A DNA stretch of 64,000 bases from the NCBI GenBank assembly GCA_010909165.1, contig VJWM01000044.1:248001-312000 (forward strand), in the 5' to 3' direction. Origin of the DNA: Anthoceros angustus. Its lineage: Eukaryota; Streptophyta; Anthocerotopsida; Anthocerotales; Anthocerotaceae. The position numbers were made by a program, and so were the translations under genes. Below, piece after piece: positions 21,640 to 34,425 of this stretch (positions within the stretch are counted from its first letter, which is position 1; each line of letters opens with the position of its first letter). Under the pieces are notes generated by a model. That model saw only the letters and a list, made by a program, of their open reading frames with translations. It was not told the origin of the DNA and ran no database searches.

Positions 21640-24316
21640 TCAGTTAAGCGTCCCTCCATCATGACTCGGGCGTTGGTACCTCAAACTCCGAGCATAAGGC
21701 GAATGCCCATAGGTTAAGTAATACGGAGTTCGTTGTGTGGTTACCTTCTCCGCCGTCCTGAAGGCCCATAGCGCGGATGGTAACTTGGTATCCCAGTCGT
21801 GCGCATAGTTAACCGTAAGCTTATTCAGGATGCGGCAGATAAGTCCGTTGGTCTTCTCCGTTAACCCATTGGCCTTCGGGTTGTATGGTGCCGTCTTGCG
21901 ATGAGTTATACCAAAATAGTCCGTCATTGCAGTTATCACATCATTGAGGAAATGAGTTCCCCTATCGCTTACCAACTGCAACGGACACCCATACCGCGTG
22001 ATGATGTTCTCATAGAGGAACTTTGCCACTGTGCTTGCAGTCGTCCTTGTTGCCTGCCTCCACCCACGGGTCTGTCCGTTGCCACGGGATGTACCTCTTA
22101 TGTGTGCTTGTGGGTATAGGTCCGGAAGTCGATACCCCATTTCTCAAGCGGTGCTAGTGCGGTATGGGCACGGTGACCATTGCGTGGGTGGCTTCCCGAT
22201 CCGGCAAGCATCACATCTCTTCTGGCGGTGTGTTTCTCCATACATGGTGGGCCACGGTATCCGCCTCAAGATTTTCTTGGTGGTGACTGCTGTTGCATAA
22301 TGGCCACCGCCCAAGCCTTCATGCATCCCTTTTATGACTACCTCCGTTTCCGCCTGTTGAAGGTACCTACGCTCCACGCCGTCCGGTCCCACCTTAAAGA
22401 TACATCCATTGTACATCCTGAAGGGCCGAGCGTAGTGTACAAAGGCTTATTCTTGAGCAGTTTAACCCACTTGGAATCTCCATCTCCCCAGTCGTTCCGA
22501 CTCGCATGGGTGGGCGTCCTCTCCTCCCCTTCTGATTCCCGCATCCACAAGTTTGGGGTTCCTCGATTTGCTCCTCCTCCTGTGTCTCCTGCGGCCACCA
22601 ATTCCTCGTCCAGGAAGTCATCCTCCACGATCCCAGGGGCTCGTCTTCAACTGGACAAAAGTCGGCATTTTGGTGTTGCCTCCCTTGCACAGTCTCCACC
22701 TCAAGGTGAACTCCACAGGAATCCACCTGGTCGCGACAGTGCCTTATTCACCGGATGCTTGACGAGTGATCGACATAGAACACAAACTCGTTGGGCAGAA
22801 GGTAGTGCCTGAATTTCTTGACCGCGTATACCATTCCCAAGCCTCTCGCTCCGTAGTAGTGTACCTCCGTTCCGCATGCGTGAGCTGTCTTCCGGCATAG
22901 TAGATTGGATGATCCCTCCGCTTGTCGTCCTTTTGGCTGAGCACTACTCCGATGGCGAAGGCCGACACATCTACATACACATGGAATCTCTTACTCCAGT
23001 CCGGACCCTTTAATATTGGAGCGCTTATCAGGGTGATGTAGATCTCTGAATGCGCGTTCCTTTCTGGTGTCCAGGTCCACTCCTCCTCCTTCCTGAGTAA
23101 CTCCGTTAGCTTGGCGGGCTGCGAAGTCTGGATGAACGCTTTGTAATAACCCACCATGCCGAATCCCGGTTCCTTGATTAGGTGGGTGCGAGGCGGGAAT
23201 GACCGACCTTATCTTGGTCCACCTCTATCCCTCGCGCCGACACACGGTGTCCCAGCAGGATTCCCTCCGTCATTCAAAGTAGCATTTCTCGGATGTAGAC
23301 AGTGGGTTTCCTTACAACTCAAGCACTTAGTGCCCAGCGTGCTTGTCTTCCTCTCCATGTCAGTCGTCCAGGAATACCTCCATGAAGTCCCTCAGAAAAT
23401 CCCTGAAGACGTTGGTCACCATCCGCATGAATGATCCGGGTGCTCCTGTCATCCCAAAGGCGCTTTGCTTGTAAGCGAACGTTCCCCACTCCGTGGTGAA
23501 CGTTGTCTTATCCCAGTCCGACTCCCTTAGGTGCAGTTGGTTGTAGCCGGAGTATCCATCCAAGAAGGAGTAAGTACTCCGTCCTGCCACCTTGTCCAGT
23601 ATGTCGTCCACGAAGGGCATGGGGAAATGGTCCTTCTCGGTAGCGGCGTTGAGTTTCCTCAATCACAGCAGACATGGATCGCCCTTGCATTTCTTAGGCA
23701 CGGCGGATGGGTGCTACCCATTGTTGTTCACGATTGGAAAGATGATGTCCGCCTCAAATATTTGTCCGGGACCTCCTTGACCTTGGCGAGTGCTTGGGAT
23801 TCGATTTATCTTGTCGAATCCGAGCAGCGCTCAGTCTATCCGTGTTTGCTTGTTTGAATGCCTTTCATATCTTGAAAGCAAACACCTCATGAATTCCCCA
23901 ACAAGCGTGAGGTCTCGCTTCAACTCGTGGCATACCCTTGAATTTTAGGAATTTTTCGGGCGGACCTCACGTCTTCACATCGTCGGGATTGGCCGTCTCC
24001 CTTTCCCTTGCCCGCTCGCGCCCAAAGCCATCATCCTCCATCCGGTTCATCCTCACGCATCCCCACTCTCGGAAAAGCTTCGTAGGTAAACCGGGTCACT
24101 TCTTGAGGTCCTCCACCTCCTCGTTGGTGGGTCTCCTCCTTGCCCTCGTCCTCCCGCAGCGCGCCTCTACTGAAACAATTGACCACCTCCGCTCCAAAGT
24201 GTCCTCCTTGGTAGTCCATCTCTTCTTGAACCACGAGATTTTGGAAAGGGATAGTCACATCATTCGTATCCTCGCTCATCGTCCCCTGTCAAGTGAGTGC
24301 CCCTCGTAAAATTCTA
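21640..24316 (-). pseudogene. Gypsy-1 pol: RT, RNase H and integrase
   Basis: From right to left: charged linker at 24280-24030; reverse transcriptase at 23690-23360 (FVDDILDKV, YSGYNQLHL, ending in the catalytic FLDD at 23360-23371); RNase H at 23157-22744 (FHVYVDVSAFAIGVVLSQ, YYAGRQLTHAERRYTT). Next is the integrase zinc region at 22416-22144, with H...H and CDAC. The integrase core at 22140-21640 has SDRGTHF with D near 21966 and NGLTEKTN with E near 21858, which gives the D-35-E spacing. The RT, RNase H, integrase order is Ty3/gypsy. Frame shifts interrupt it, and the 5' part is separated by copia-2 and resumes at 63648. Confidence 0.85.
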
Positions 24317-24321
24317 CGGTT

Positions 24322-24494
24322 TGTTAGAGATAATAAGTAAACGTTAATATTATTTAGTGTCCTAATTATCTAGGCCATAGGGTTTAGCGAAGAGTCACTT
24401 TTCCTAGTATTTAAACACCCATGCCTTATGGCCTTGTTAACCTAATTCATTTGTTCTTAATTACAAGCTTCCGCTCTCGCTACACTTTCCAACA
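24322..24494 (+). repeat. Copia-2 5' LTR
   Basis: The 173-bp LTR begins TGTTAGAGATAATAAG and ends TTTCCAACA. It contains the TATTTAAACACC promoter-like word near 24409. Confidence 0.9.
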
Positions 24495-24506
24495 TGGTAT
24501 CAGAGC
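24495..24506 (+). other. Copia-2 primer-binding site (tRNA-Met type)
   Basis: TGGTATCAGAGC directly follows the 5' LTR and is the canonical plant copia primer site. Confidence 0.95.
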
Positions 24507-25299
24507 CTACACCATGCTTATGATCCTCCGGGAGTCTAAGGGAGATGCCATGGCCAGCCATCGTGAGAAGTTCTCAACATGGAGTTGCCGTGGCATATGA
24601 AGCAAGGCATGTATGCGCCTCGACGGAGAATGACCCGAGCCTACAATAGCCTTGTGCACCGCCGTGAGGCTCCATCCGTTCGTTCGGGCCCACCATCTCG
24701 GTGATGCGGAGCATTTCTTCACAATTTCTACCAAGTGATCTGGACACAAGCAAGCTTGACCTCATTTACCAATTACACTGCGAGACATGATGTCTGTGAA
24801 TTCCATGGCCTGAATTCAACAAAATTATACGAGAATTGAAGGCCTCCCTCCGCCGCATCGAAGCCATCTTGATGCGTGTGTGCCTGCAAATCGTGATTTG
24901 GCCTGCAATTCCGGGCGGGAGGAGCGGCAATTCTCGCCTCCCTCACCCTCAGCCGCGAGCCAAGAGAGGCAACGCCCTCACCTCAGCGTGAACGGAGCGC
25001 CCCAGCGGCCCATATAGAGTGCGCCCGGAGGGGCTGTACCCCGGCTTAGTGCATAGGCGGTGCACCGCGGAACACCCCAGCGGTGGGCACAGACGGTGCG
25101 CCCCCGCGAGGCGACCCTCCCATCGCATCCCAAGTCGGCTCAGGCCGGACATCGGGGCGTGTGGAGGCCCTCCCCGCGCCTGTGGCGTGGCGGAGGGCAG
25201 GCGAGCCCCGGCACGCCGTGGTCCGAAGCGCCATGGTGCCCCTCGGACGCGCCGCGTAGCCCGCGCCCGCGCGCCCGCCGACGGGCCGCGCCCAGGAAC
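24507..25299 (+). other. Copia-2 leader
   Basis: Sequence downstream of the primer site has no frame matching gag. It becomes GC-rich towards 25300 (CGCGCCCGCGCGCCC words). The Mutator-like element starts at its end. Confidence 0.5.
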
Positions 25300-25556
25300 G
25301 CCTGCGTCTCAATCTCGAAGCAATCAATGCTTCGCGCGTGTGAATGGCGTGGCATGCCATGCCTCGCCCATCACGATGCTCTCTCATCGTGGTATACTTT
25401 AAACGCAACACCATGTACAGGTCCATACAGGATGTCACTGCCGTATTTTGCCCAGACCGCGTATACGCACCCACCACGAGGTTGTGATGTAAACCAACCA
25501 TGCTTGATTTTAGAACCGTGCTGCGAGAGTATGAGCGCGGGTGTCTTAAACAAACC
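25300..25556 (+). repeat. MULE left terminal inverted repeat
   Basis: This is the inverse of 29095-29346 and of 51765-52010. The inner boundary is the word GGTGTCTTAAAC. Confidence 0.75.
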
Positions 25557-25560
25557 ATCC

Positions 25561-25656
25561 CAAAGACAAACAGATTAACTAAACCAAGCACCCAAAGACA
25601 AACAGTTAACCTAAACCAAGCACCCAAAGACAAACACATTAACCTAAACCAAGCAT
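25561..25656. repeat. Tandem repeat, about 35 bp, three copies
   Basis: Units contain CCCAAAGACAAACA then TTAACCTAAACCAAGCA, repeated three times with few changes. The array abuts the inner side of the MULE left inverted repeat. Confidence 0.85.
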
Positions 25657-25729
25657 TCGGCAAGCGTGCTCCGTCCATGGAGTGTCCGTGAAGGTGCAAT
25701 TTCAGGGCTTGGTCAATTACCAGAATCTA

Positions 25730-28070
25730 ACTTGGCGGTTTTGAAGGATTTGAAGATTGCCTACATTCCATGGAATAGAGTAGAAGATTTCATTTCGGTG
25801 AAGGCTTCAAATGTGCTGCAAGTTTCTATCGGAAGGATTCAAAGACTCAAAATTCACTACCACCACCAATTGTGCCGTCCTTAGACACGCAATCACATAT
25901 ATCGTGCTACGCAACTTCCAAGTTCTCTACACTAATTTCCACGACCATTTGGGTTTCTGGCTTGGTGGCCTCTGTCCATGTGCTTTCTTTGCCTTAAGTT
26001 GAAGCCAAATCTTGGTATTTGTCGTGTGTTTCTATGTAGGTATTGGTGTTCATATGGACCGGAGGATTTCAGTTACCACACCCAAGAATGTGCATGAAGA
26101 CCGGATGTATGGCCAATTTTGTTGTGAAGCGATTTATTCCCCTGTTGCTCAAATCCTTCTTCATGAAGGCGCACGTAGATCGAGCGGTGATATCTGTCAT
26201 GGTCCGTATGTGGGACACCCTAAATTGTCTAGAGCTCCTTGGATCTCGAAGAGAAAAAGGATTGGGTTAAACATTGTCTTTATTGCAAGGTATACGTCGG
26301 AGATTGCGTCGGCATGTTGCGGTTGTGTCGAGAAGATGAGTCACTACATAGGACATGAGCGTGGTGGTGACGTTCGAGATGACTACATGCAGCGCAAGGA
26401 TGTGTTGAACATGAAACGACAAGTGGAAGCGGGTGAGTGGAAACTAGACCCTGATGATGTAAAGTCCACTGAGATGTGGCTCAAAGTGAATGCTGACCTT
26501 ATCTTCCATAGATCAGAACCTGGTGAACCTTTTGTTTTAGGGTTGCAAACTCCTTTCATGCGGCAGATGTTCATCAAGCATGGTAACAATAGTGTTTTAG
26601 CCATGGACGCCACATTTGGTATGAACAAGTATAGGTACCACTTATTTACGGTGATGGTTTTTGATCAACACCTTAATGGTATTCCAGTTGCTTGGGCACT
26701 AACACAGGAGGCTACTATACTTTCTTTGGTATCATGGTTGGCGACTCACATGTCGCTCTTACAACATGTGCAACATGGGTCCCTAGTTGCTTCCTAGTTG
26801 ATGATTGTTTAGCGAGATAGGTGCCTTTAAGCGGTATGGGGCCAACATACATGTTGTGTTGTGTCTATGGCATGTAAGGAAGGCTGGCGTGAAACCTTTT
26901 AAAGAAGGTAAAGTGCATTATTGCAAGGAAGAAGATTTGGGCAGCTCTTGCGGAGATCATGTATGTCGAGGCCATGTCATAAGATGATACGTCGCATGGG
27001 GTAAGGTATTGTTAGAGTTCTTCTACAAGGAGTGGCATGGAAGTCAACCACCTTTGTTGAGTATTTCAAGAAGCGGTGGGGTGACTCTATAGGTATTATT
27101 CTTTGCCCAAAGTGCACTAGTTTCTTTGTGTAAGGGTTGCTTGAATGGATGTTTACATGGTGTCTGTGTGTAATAATGTTTCGCATTTCTTTATGCGGAC
27201 ATGTGGTCGAAGAACTGCAGGATGTTTCCCCACGATGGTCAAGATACCACGTCTGCTCTGGAGGCCTTTCATCGATTCTTGAAGGAAAGAGTATCTTTTA
27301 CCAAGGCTGCGTTGCGGAAGGCGTATGGATTGGCTTCTTCATCAACTTGTGAGCAGTAGCAGCATTCGGTACCTTGATTTCACCAAGGGAGGGGTTACAA
27401 ATTTAAAACTCGAGAAGGTATATGAGCATGTTTTGTCCGCATGAGCACCATCGAAGGTCTATTCCGTCGTAGTTGGGTCTCTTGTTGCATATTGCATGTC
27501 CTCGAGGATAGTGACAAGGTTTACGTCATTGAGGCTGCACATTCTCCATGGGCATTTTGTACTTGTGGGATGGGCGAGAAAGGATTCATTTGCAAACATG
27601 TTGTGAAGGTGCGTATGTGGTATATTTGAACATACTTCCGATTATTGCGCCTTGCTTGGTGTACCAATGGATCTTATGTTCGGGCACAAGAAGAAGGAAG
27701 AACATTACGACCTAAATCTTGTTGAGAATGAGATATCACATGATAATCATGTTCGAGGATACAACGGCACAATCTGACATCGTCGCACATCTTCCCATCA
27801 ACCTGTAGCTTGGAGGAGTTGAAGAAGCGGCGTCGAGACTTGGATGCAATCGTATGGGTATTCCAAGCATTGTGGAAGCCAAGCACGCTATTTTGTTTGA
27901 GGTCTGCAATAATGGAACAAGCACAACATCGTATTAGGGAAGTTGCACGGTGGACGAGGCCTCAAGCGATGGCCGGTATTAGAGGAGTTTGTTCGAATAG
28001 CGGGACCAACCGGTTAGTGCGTTTCAAGGGCATTGAAGAACGCTCAAGACCGAAGAAGAAAAAGTGATTA
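25730..28070 (+). pseudogene. MULE transposase, frameshifted
   Basis: It would excise and integrate the element. One open segment (26012-26797) ends the N-terminal part and holds the start of the DDE domain: MDATFGMNKYRYH with the catalytic D near 26606. After shifts come FLVDDC near 26795, the conserved LCLWHV near 26860, TTFVEYFKKRWGDS near 27060, and DTTSALEAFHRFLKERV near 27250. A SWIM zinc finger has C27558, C27564, C27591 and H27597 (CTCGMGEKGFICKH). The C-terminal tail runs to a stop near 28066. Domain order is that of Mutator/FAR1-type transposases; flanking inverted repeats support a transposon rather than a domesticated gene. Confidence 0.85.
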
Positions 28071-28093
28071 CTTTGTGACACCTTTAGGCTAAG

Positions 28094-28204
28094 GGCTGAA
28101 GAATTTTGCAATCGAGGTGAAAAATTTTGCAATCGAGGGCTAAGAAATTTTGCAATCGAGGGCTGAAAAATTTTGCAATCGAGGGCTAAGAAATTTTGCA
28201 ATCG
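28094..28204. repeat. Tandem repeat, about 23 bp, five copies
   Basis: The unit GGGCTAAGAAATTTTGCAATCGA and its variants occur five times in a row just after the transposase frame. Confidence 0.9.
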
Positions 28205-28779
28205 AGAAATTTGAGGAATTTGTTACGAATTTGTTCGAATGTTTCGACCTTGTATAGCCTGGACTTCTTTACTAGGATGTTTTACAAATTAGTACAATAA
28301 TGAAGGCTGTATGGCTAGAAGGCTCTTTGTATGGCTAGAAGGCTCTATGGCAATTTCCTACGAACATCGATTCAAAAATACGTCCCATCCACGATGTCCC
28401 CGCCTTTGCTAGTTGTCCTCCCTCACTTTGGTGACAAACATCAAGACTCAACGGCAGGTTTACGAGTCACGAGTACACGAGATAAATGTGGGGCTGGCCA
28501 AGTGCATTTCCGGTTGTGACTTATACGAGCACGCCCTCCAGCGCTTTACCGCATCATTTCTAGGGCCCCAAAGATGAACCTACAAAACACTTCCTCCCGT
28601 GATCCGTCACTTTGGCATCCACATACTAGCGATGCAATGTTTATCGCTGCCATACTCGGCTCATCACCCAGCATTTGACCCCAGAACTTGCCATCCACGG
28701 AATGGAGCCGATCACACATCACTCATCAATTTGAGTGGCGGAAGAGCCATCGACGCGCGTCCCAACACATCCCCCACCC
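28205..28779. other. MULE 3' interior without a gene
   Basis: The segment contains two copies of GTATGGCTAGAAGGCTCT (about 28307-28347) and otherwise nothing recognised. Confidence 0.5.
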
Positions 28780-29080
28780 CGCCGGCCTCCCAAACCGCCC
28801 GGCCATGGCCTCCCGCCCCCCTCCCGCGGCCTCCCAAGGCCTCCACCCGGCCCTCCCGCCTCCGCCCCGCTGCGGCCTCGCCCCGCGCCTCCCAGCCTCC
28901 CCCCACCCCCTCCCCCTCCGCCCGCCCCTCCCACCCCCGCCCCCTCCTCCTCCGTGGCCCTCCCCGCCCTCCTCCCGTCCTCCGCCCCGCGCCCTCCTCC
29001 CCGTCCTCGCCCGCGCCCTCCCTCCCGTCCTCGCCCCGCCCTCCCTCCCGTCCTCGCGTCCTCCCCGGATCGCTCCTGCC
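28780..29080. repeat. Pyrimidine-rich low-complexity block, copy A
   Basis: CCCGCC, CCTCCC and CCCGTCCTCG words fill this block on the plus strand. It is matched at 51535-51750. It is MULE interior next to the right inverted repeat; long frames across it are compositional. Confidence 0.75.
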
Positions 29081-29094
29081 TTGTCTTTAGTTTG

Positions 29095-29346
29095 AGACAC
29101 CCGCGCTCAGTTCATACTCTCGCGCACGGTTCTAAAATCAAGCATGGTTGGTTTACATCACAACCTCGTTGTGGTGGGTGCGTATATCTTGGGGTTGTGC
29201 CGTGCTGGGCAAAATCTGGCAGTGACATCCTGTATGGACCTGTACATGGTGTTGCGTTTAAAGTATACCACGATGAGAGAGCATCGTGATGGGAGCATGG
29301 CATGCCACGCCACTTTCACAGCATTGATTGCCGGAGATTGAGCAGT
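29095..29346 (-). repeat. MULE right terminal inverted repeat
   Basis: Inverse of 25300-25556. It starts GAGACACCCGCGCTCA and includes AAGTATACCACGATGAGAGA. Confidence 0.75.
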
Positions 29347-29807
29347 GGACGGGCAGGACGCCCGCAGGGGTCAGCGCCCGCGGAAGCAGGGGGCCTCCTC
29401 ACCCTCACTTATTTTTTCAAAATTGCATCATCGTTGCGAGATCGGGACTTGAGCACACAACCTTTAGCTCTAATCCGTGAGACTCACCACCACACCAACA
29501 CAGTTAACATTGTAGTTCGTTCATTCGGATATATTTATCGAATATAGAAATAGGGGAGAGGGTGGGGTGGGGAATTTAGCCGGAGTTAGGCATAACCTTT
29601 TTAGTTATTCCGTCCTCCAGCAACACTCCTATTTCTCCGGCCCTCTAAACATAATTAGGTTCTTGAACCCATCTTGAGGGATCACGAGCTACAACGCCGT
29701 AGTCGTAATCCTACTTAGAAGTTTTCATGCTTCTAGCAGCAACGGTTGAACAGCCCTAATTACTAGTTTCCAAAACTTGAACCTTTTCCCCACACTCCTC
29801 CGCCCTC

Positions 29808-30200
29808 ATGGCGACAACGAGTTCACCCTATATTTACTTGAACTTAGAGAAGGAGGAGTTCAAGGAGATGGCTACCCCCACCTGGCCGTAAGGATGAAGA
29901 CCACTTTGCTAGCATGCGAGTGTGGGGCACGGTGACGATCATATAAGTCGATCCAGTGTGGAGCATAAAAGTTTGGGCAACCAGCCCAAAAGAGCAGGCG
30001 AACAAGTTTGATTTTTTTTTGGCTAGGAACGATTGAAGAGGAGCATGCCAGAAATTTTCTGAGAATCTTGAAGTGGAGTTGTAGGATATTGTTAGGAAGG
30101 AAGAGGATATCCGAGGAAGAAGAACGGGTCAAAAATGACCCAAGGCGAAAGGAATGGCGAAGGCGGTGGGCAGACTACCCGTGGGCGCCACACCAGTAGG
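29808..30200 (+). pseudogene. Copia-type gag N-terminus, copy A
   Basis: An ATG at 29808 (context CCCTCATGGCGAC) opens MATTSSP, followed in shifting frames by a WP or WRVRMKTTLLAC-type segment typical of copia gag starts, LARND and EEEERVKND. The copy B version at 52477 is better preserved (GDGYPTWRVRMKTTLLA). The rest of gag (from AKWDRDNAIA) appears only after the solo LTR, so gag is split by insertions. Shifts and stops make it non-functional. Confidence 0.6.
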
Positions 30201-33200
30201 TCGAGAGGAAGGGCGGACTACGGGTAGGTGGCGATCTCGGACAAAAGGGAAATTAGGATAGGGAGATATCCACTATATATGCCCACCAATAGTGGACTAG
30301 ATAAATGGGTCGAATAGGAAATTAAAAGCTAGATTGGGCCGTTAGGAAACTAGGGGAAATAGTATCTTAGTATAAGAGGAATTGGGAAACTCAATCAATC
30401 AGAAAAGGTGCCACGTGGTGCATATCCAAGGCGATTGGTAGTTACCATTCCTAACCCCAAGTTATCTTTATCTGCTGCATGTGTGTAGGAGGTCACAACT
30501 TGAAGGTGAGGAAGCGCCAACACTGCAGAAGGCGCCGCCACACCAAGAGTCAGAAGAGCCCCACAGTGTACGATGTCGTGCTGTGGATAGAGAAGAGGCG
30601 CAAGCTAGCGGCAGAGGAGGAAAATAAGCAAGACAAGTAGGGGTGCAGCAGGAGAAGAAGAAGGAAGGAAAGGGCCGGGGTGGAAGGAAGTAGGCAATGT
30701 TTGCCCAAGCCCAAAGAAGTGTTGGGAAGAGCGAGGCATGTCAAAATTGAAGAGAAATTGCGGAGAAGGGACTAACAACTTGCCGGAGACGATATAAGAA
30801 TCCGTGAAACGCCCCAAGAGAAATCCTTCTTTCGAAGTCACAATAGTAGGAAACTTGTGCTGGAAAGGCAAGGGTGTAAGAGCTAGGGGAATTATGAGCA
30901 AGGGCGAGGTCAAGGCCGTGTGTGTGGAAATTGCAAGGAGCTGGAAGGTTCTTGGCATCCATTCAAGATTGTCCATCTCGAGGCCAAGCATGGAAAGACC
31001 ATTGCCTTTTATGTTGAAGAAGACACTCAGGACAAGCATCGTCAAGCTACGGCATCAAGGCTGGAGGACTCGAAGGAAGAGGAGGAAGCGTGGTAGAACC
31101 CGAGGGGTTGCGGGAGGAGGAAACCTCCATGAGCGAGCCCAGAGGAGCTCAAGAGATGCAGCCGGATAGGGCCAAATGGTGTATAGACGCCATGGTAGGT
31201 GCACACCCTACCGTGATAGGAACAACACGTACAAGGGTGAGTGGGTACCCACTATAGCTGGTACCCAAAGACCTGGGTAGGCAGCCGTTGGTAGGTAGGC
31301 AAGGGAAGGGAATTGGAGAGTGCCTAGCACATGTTGCGTGGGTGAAGGCCACAAGGCGAAGGATGAAGAAGAGAAGAGAGCTGAAGTTATGGTGCAAATG
31401 CTAGTCATTTGCAAGAGGAGGCCATGGCGGTCAAGCATGTGGAAGTACTTGCGGTGGAGTAATGATGTGAGGATGGCATGATAGGGCCGTGTCGAACTAG
31501 GAGAGGCCATGGTAGAGCTCTCATGGGTGAATTTGGGCTGGCTGCAAGATGGAGGTGGCACAACCACAGAAGGTAGTATTGCGGATGGGGCAATATGGTG
31601 AAGGAATCGCAATGGGGTGTGCATCATGAAGGCAAAATTCGCTTGGGCTGCAAGTAGGTGTGAAGGGAGGTCGTTGTGGTGGCGCGAGGAGAATTGGGCA
31701 GCAAGGTAGGTGATTCGAGAGTTGGTCAAGGAGTTCGCTAAGGAGAAATGTGGAGAAGGAGCTTGGTGAGGAGTTCAATAATGAATGACTAAAATGTATG
31801 TGGCAAAAATGCACAAGGAACTTGGTGTGTTGGATATGTGGATATAAGAACTCCAGTTAAGCGTCCTATGTGGATCACTCGGATGGGGTGTGTGAGGAGT
31901 ATGAGCTTATATTTGCAAAAGACACGGAGCTGATTGGGAGTTCTTAGTAGGGAGTTGCGTGACGCACGGATTTTGGAGGCTGAGGATTGAGCTTTTCCTT
32001 GGGTTTTTGGGTAGGATGGTCTCTATGGGAGCGCCTAGGGCCAAGGAGATGCAGGGAATGTTGCTCTTGCACAAGAGTGAAGGATTGATGACTTAAGAGC
32101 CTTCTTGGTGCAAACCAACTAGGGTCTTGAATTTGTGCAAGATGGATGGAAAGGATCCTTAGATTCATGGTGGGATTGATGGCTACGATAGAAATTAGAG
32201 GTTATGGTCTGCAAATAATGGATGGGATATGGCCACATGCTTGCAACCACTCAAATCTATGGCTGCAATTTAGGAGCTCTGTGCTATAATTGTCGCATGA
32301 GAAGACTGATGTCTAAAAGTGCAGAGGGGAGTGAGCTAGAGCTTGTGCGCCCTGCCTGTGTGTGCCTTCTTAAGAGTGATGCCGCCATCTCCTCTTGGTG
32401 TTCTCTTTCTTGTGGCACCAATTTCTTGGGTCTTGGTGTGCCTTGGCTTGGTTTTGAGTGAATTTCTTCTAAGAGGGATGTCCTTAGTGTTCTTGGTGCT
32501 TAGCTTGGTGTTTGTTCTCCTCATGGGATTGCTAAGAGCCAATGCAAGGATGAGGAGGTTCGGAGGAAGCGTGTGGATGCCGTGAAGGGTTTAGGCCAAG
32601 AAACCCCAACTCATGAAGCATGGTGGTAGTTTGGAGTGTAAACCCATTGCCAAAAATATTGGGCGATGGCATGGTGTGTGGAGGCCTACAATAATTGTGA
32701 AGAGGAGGATGCTTGGGCCACACGATGATGATAGGGAGGCCCTCTGCATTAAGCCGGGGCCTTAGATTTTGATGAGGTCACAAGCGATATGGACTCCGAG
32801 GAGTTTGGAGAAGAAATGGCGAGAGAGGAGCCCATAGTGCCATAAGGAAGCAGGAGGAAGGCCACGGTAGGGAGGCACAGGCGAGGAGGCGCCAGTCAGG
32901 CGACCCACAATAGGTCGTCAAGGAGGCAATGGATGCAAGTGCTATTGAGGGGAGAGCGATGGTAGGGGAGGCAAGTACTTTGGCCCCCCAGAGATGTTAA
33001 GGAGGAGGTTGTCTCCCTAGGAGAATGAAAATCACAAAGAGGAGCTCAACCTACCAACATAAGTGCAGGAGCAAGGAGGTCACTTGTTCCACAAGTGAAG
33101 GAGAGGAGGATGAGTCCTCGGGCCAAAGGAAGGAGATGGCGCAGGGCAAGGTAGGGGGTCACCCTACCACGGTGAGTGACCACCCTACCACGAGTCCGCC

Positions 33201-33805
33201 GACTACCGTGGTACCACCACCTAGTCGAGACTACGCGGTAGGGGCGGGTACCTGGAGGATCGAGGGCCACGGGGGGCTGATTGAGGATGGAAGGGGGGGT
33301 CCAGTACATGCCCCAAGATAGATGATAAGGGTGGGAGCAATGCCACCGGTGGAGACCAAAGACGGGTATGGCCCGTGAAGAAGGGGAGAAGGGTAAGAAA
33401 TTCCCTCACCCCACGGATAAGGGAGGAGCCAAGAGAGGAGACCAACGCAAAGAAGGCCCGGAGGAATTAGCGAGGTGACAACATCATCGGCAAATGGGGA
33501 GGAACCTCATGCTCCATAATAGGTATGGACAAATCAAACAACAAAAGGAGCAAAAGGATCTCAACCCTGTGGACCATCACCGGAGGAAGAGGGAAGGAGA
33601 TAGGACAGACTACCATGGTAGGTAGTGACCTACCGATGGTCTGCGGACTACCGATGGGGTGCCCTTTGAAGGGCGCAGTCGTCGGTGGAGGCTAGAAGAT
33701 GGGCCTCGAGTGCGCTAAGGGGGCTATTGGATGGCAAGAGGAATGGGCCTTGCCCAGGAGCGTGAAGAAGGGGCAGGAAGGTACTCTGCCCCAAAGGTCG
33801 AAGGG
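30201..33805 (+). other. Charged region of uncertain origin, copy A
   Basis: No family was recognised. The plus strand carries broken frames with acidic stretches (for example DFDEVTSDMDSEEFGEEM near 32770) and basic stretches. Near-palindromic CTACC-NN-GGTAG words recur at 33160-33250 and 33610. The final bases before the solo LTR read GGTCGAAGGG. Copy B is at 52900-56511. It may be the interior of an unassigned element that split the copia-2 gag. Confidence 0.4.
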
Positions 33806-34425
33806 TGTGGACTACGGACTTCCACAGGGGTTAGAAATTAGGTAGGGTTTTGTTTTTGTAGGGTAAAGGATAAAATGAGGCGAAAAGGAAATAAGCAGTT
33901 AGCACTCGGGCGGCACTCGGGAGTATACTCCAACTCGGAGTGAGGCGTACCTAGGCCTACGATGGCGGGCGGCAGTAGCAGGATAAGTCGGACCCACTCC
34001 GAGACCGAGGCGGGATAAAGTCGCGAAAGTAACTTAGAGCGTGGGGCGGACTAAGCGCGCCACGTGGGCCACAGAGTGGAGGGCGGGCATGCGGGTCGGG
34101 CCTTGCGAGGCCGTTATAGCGGTATTCACGCCCCGCGGGCTGCCGTGGCGTAAGCAGTCTGGCAGCGTAGGCGAGTAAGCCATGCAGACCTCAGCGATTC
34201 TGGACGGAAAGGCGCCCTCAGCCCAGTTACTCCGGCGTGGTCGCGGAAGAAGGTCATTTATTGCGACCTCGAGACAATTCTCATCATCCCTTGCGCTCCA
34301 TGATCCTCTCTGGCGGTATCTCGTGGGACACTCGGGCGTCTTGGCGCGGCTCACGTTGAGGTCGGGCGTGACAGCGAAGAAGGCAGCGTGCGGTCTCGGC
34401 TCAGCGGCCGAGGGAGGAGAAGGCG

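Larger units (their letters stand above)
25300..29346 (+). mobile_element. Mutator-like element with long terminal inverted repeats
   Basis: About 255 bases at 25300-25556 recur inverted at 29095-29346. Shared words include GTGTCT-AAAC at the inner end, AACCAACCATGCTTGATTTT and CACGATG-CTCTCATCGTGG. Between them is a MULE transposase. The right inverted repeat, but not the left, is also present in copy B (51765-52010). No convincing 9-bp target duplication could be fixed. The outer end was placed where the three copies stop matching. Confidence 0.7.

Noticed and set aside
28712-29289. Proline-rich plus-strand and glycine-rich minus-strand frames
   Set aside because: They arise from the pyrimidine-rich block next to the MULE inverted repeat; the same composition in copy B does not preserve a frame.
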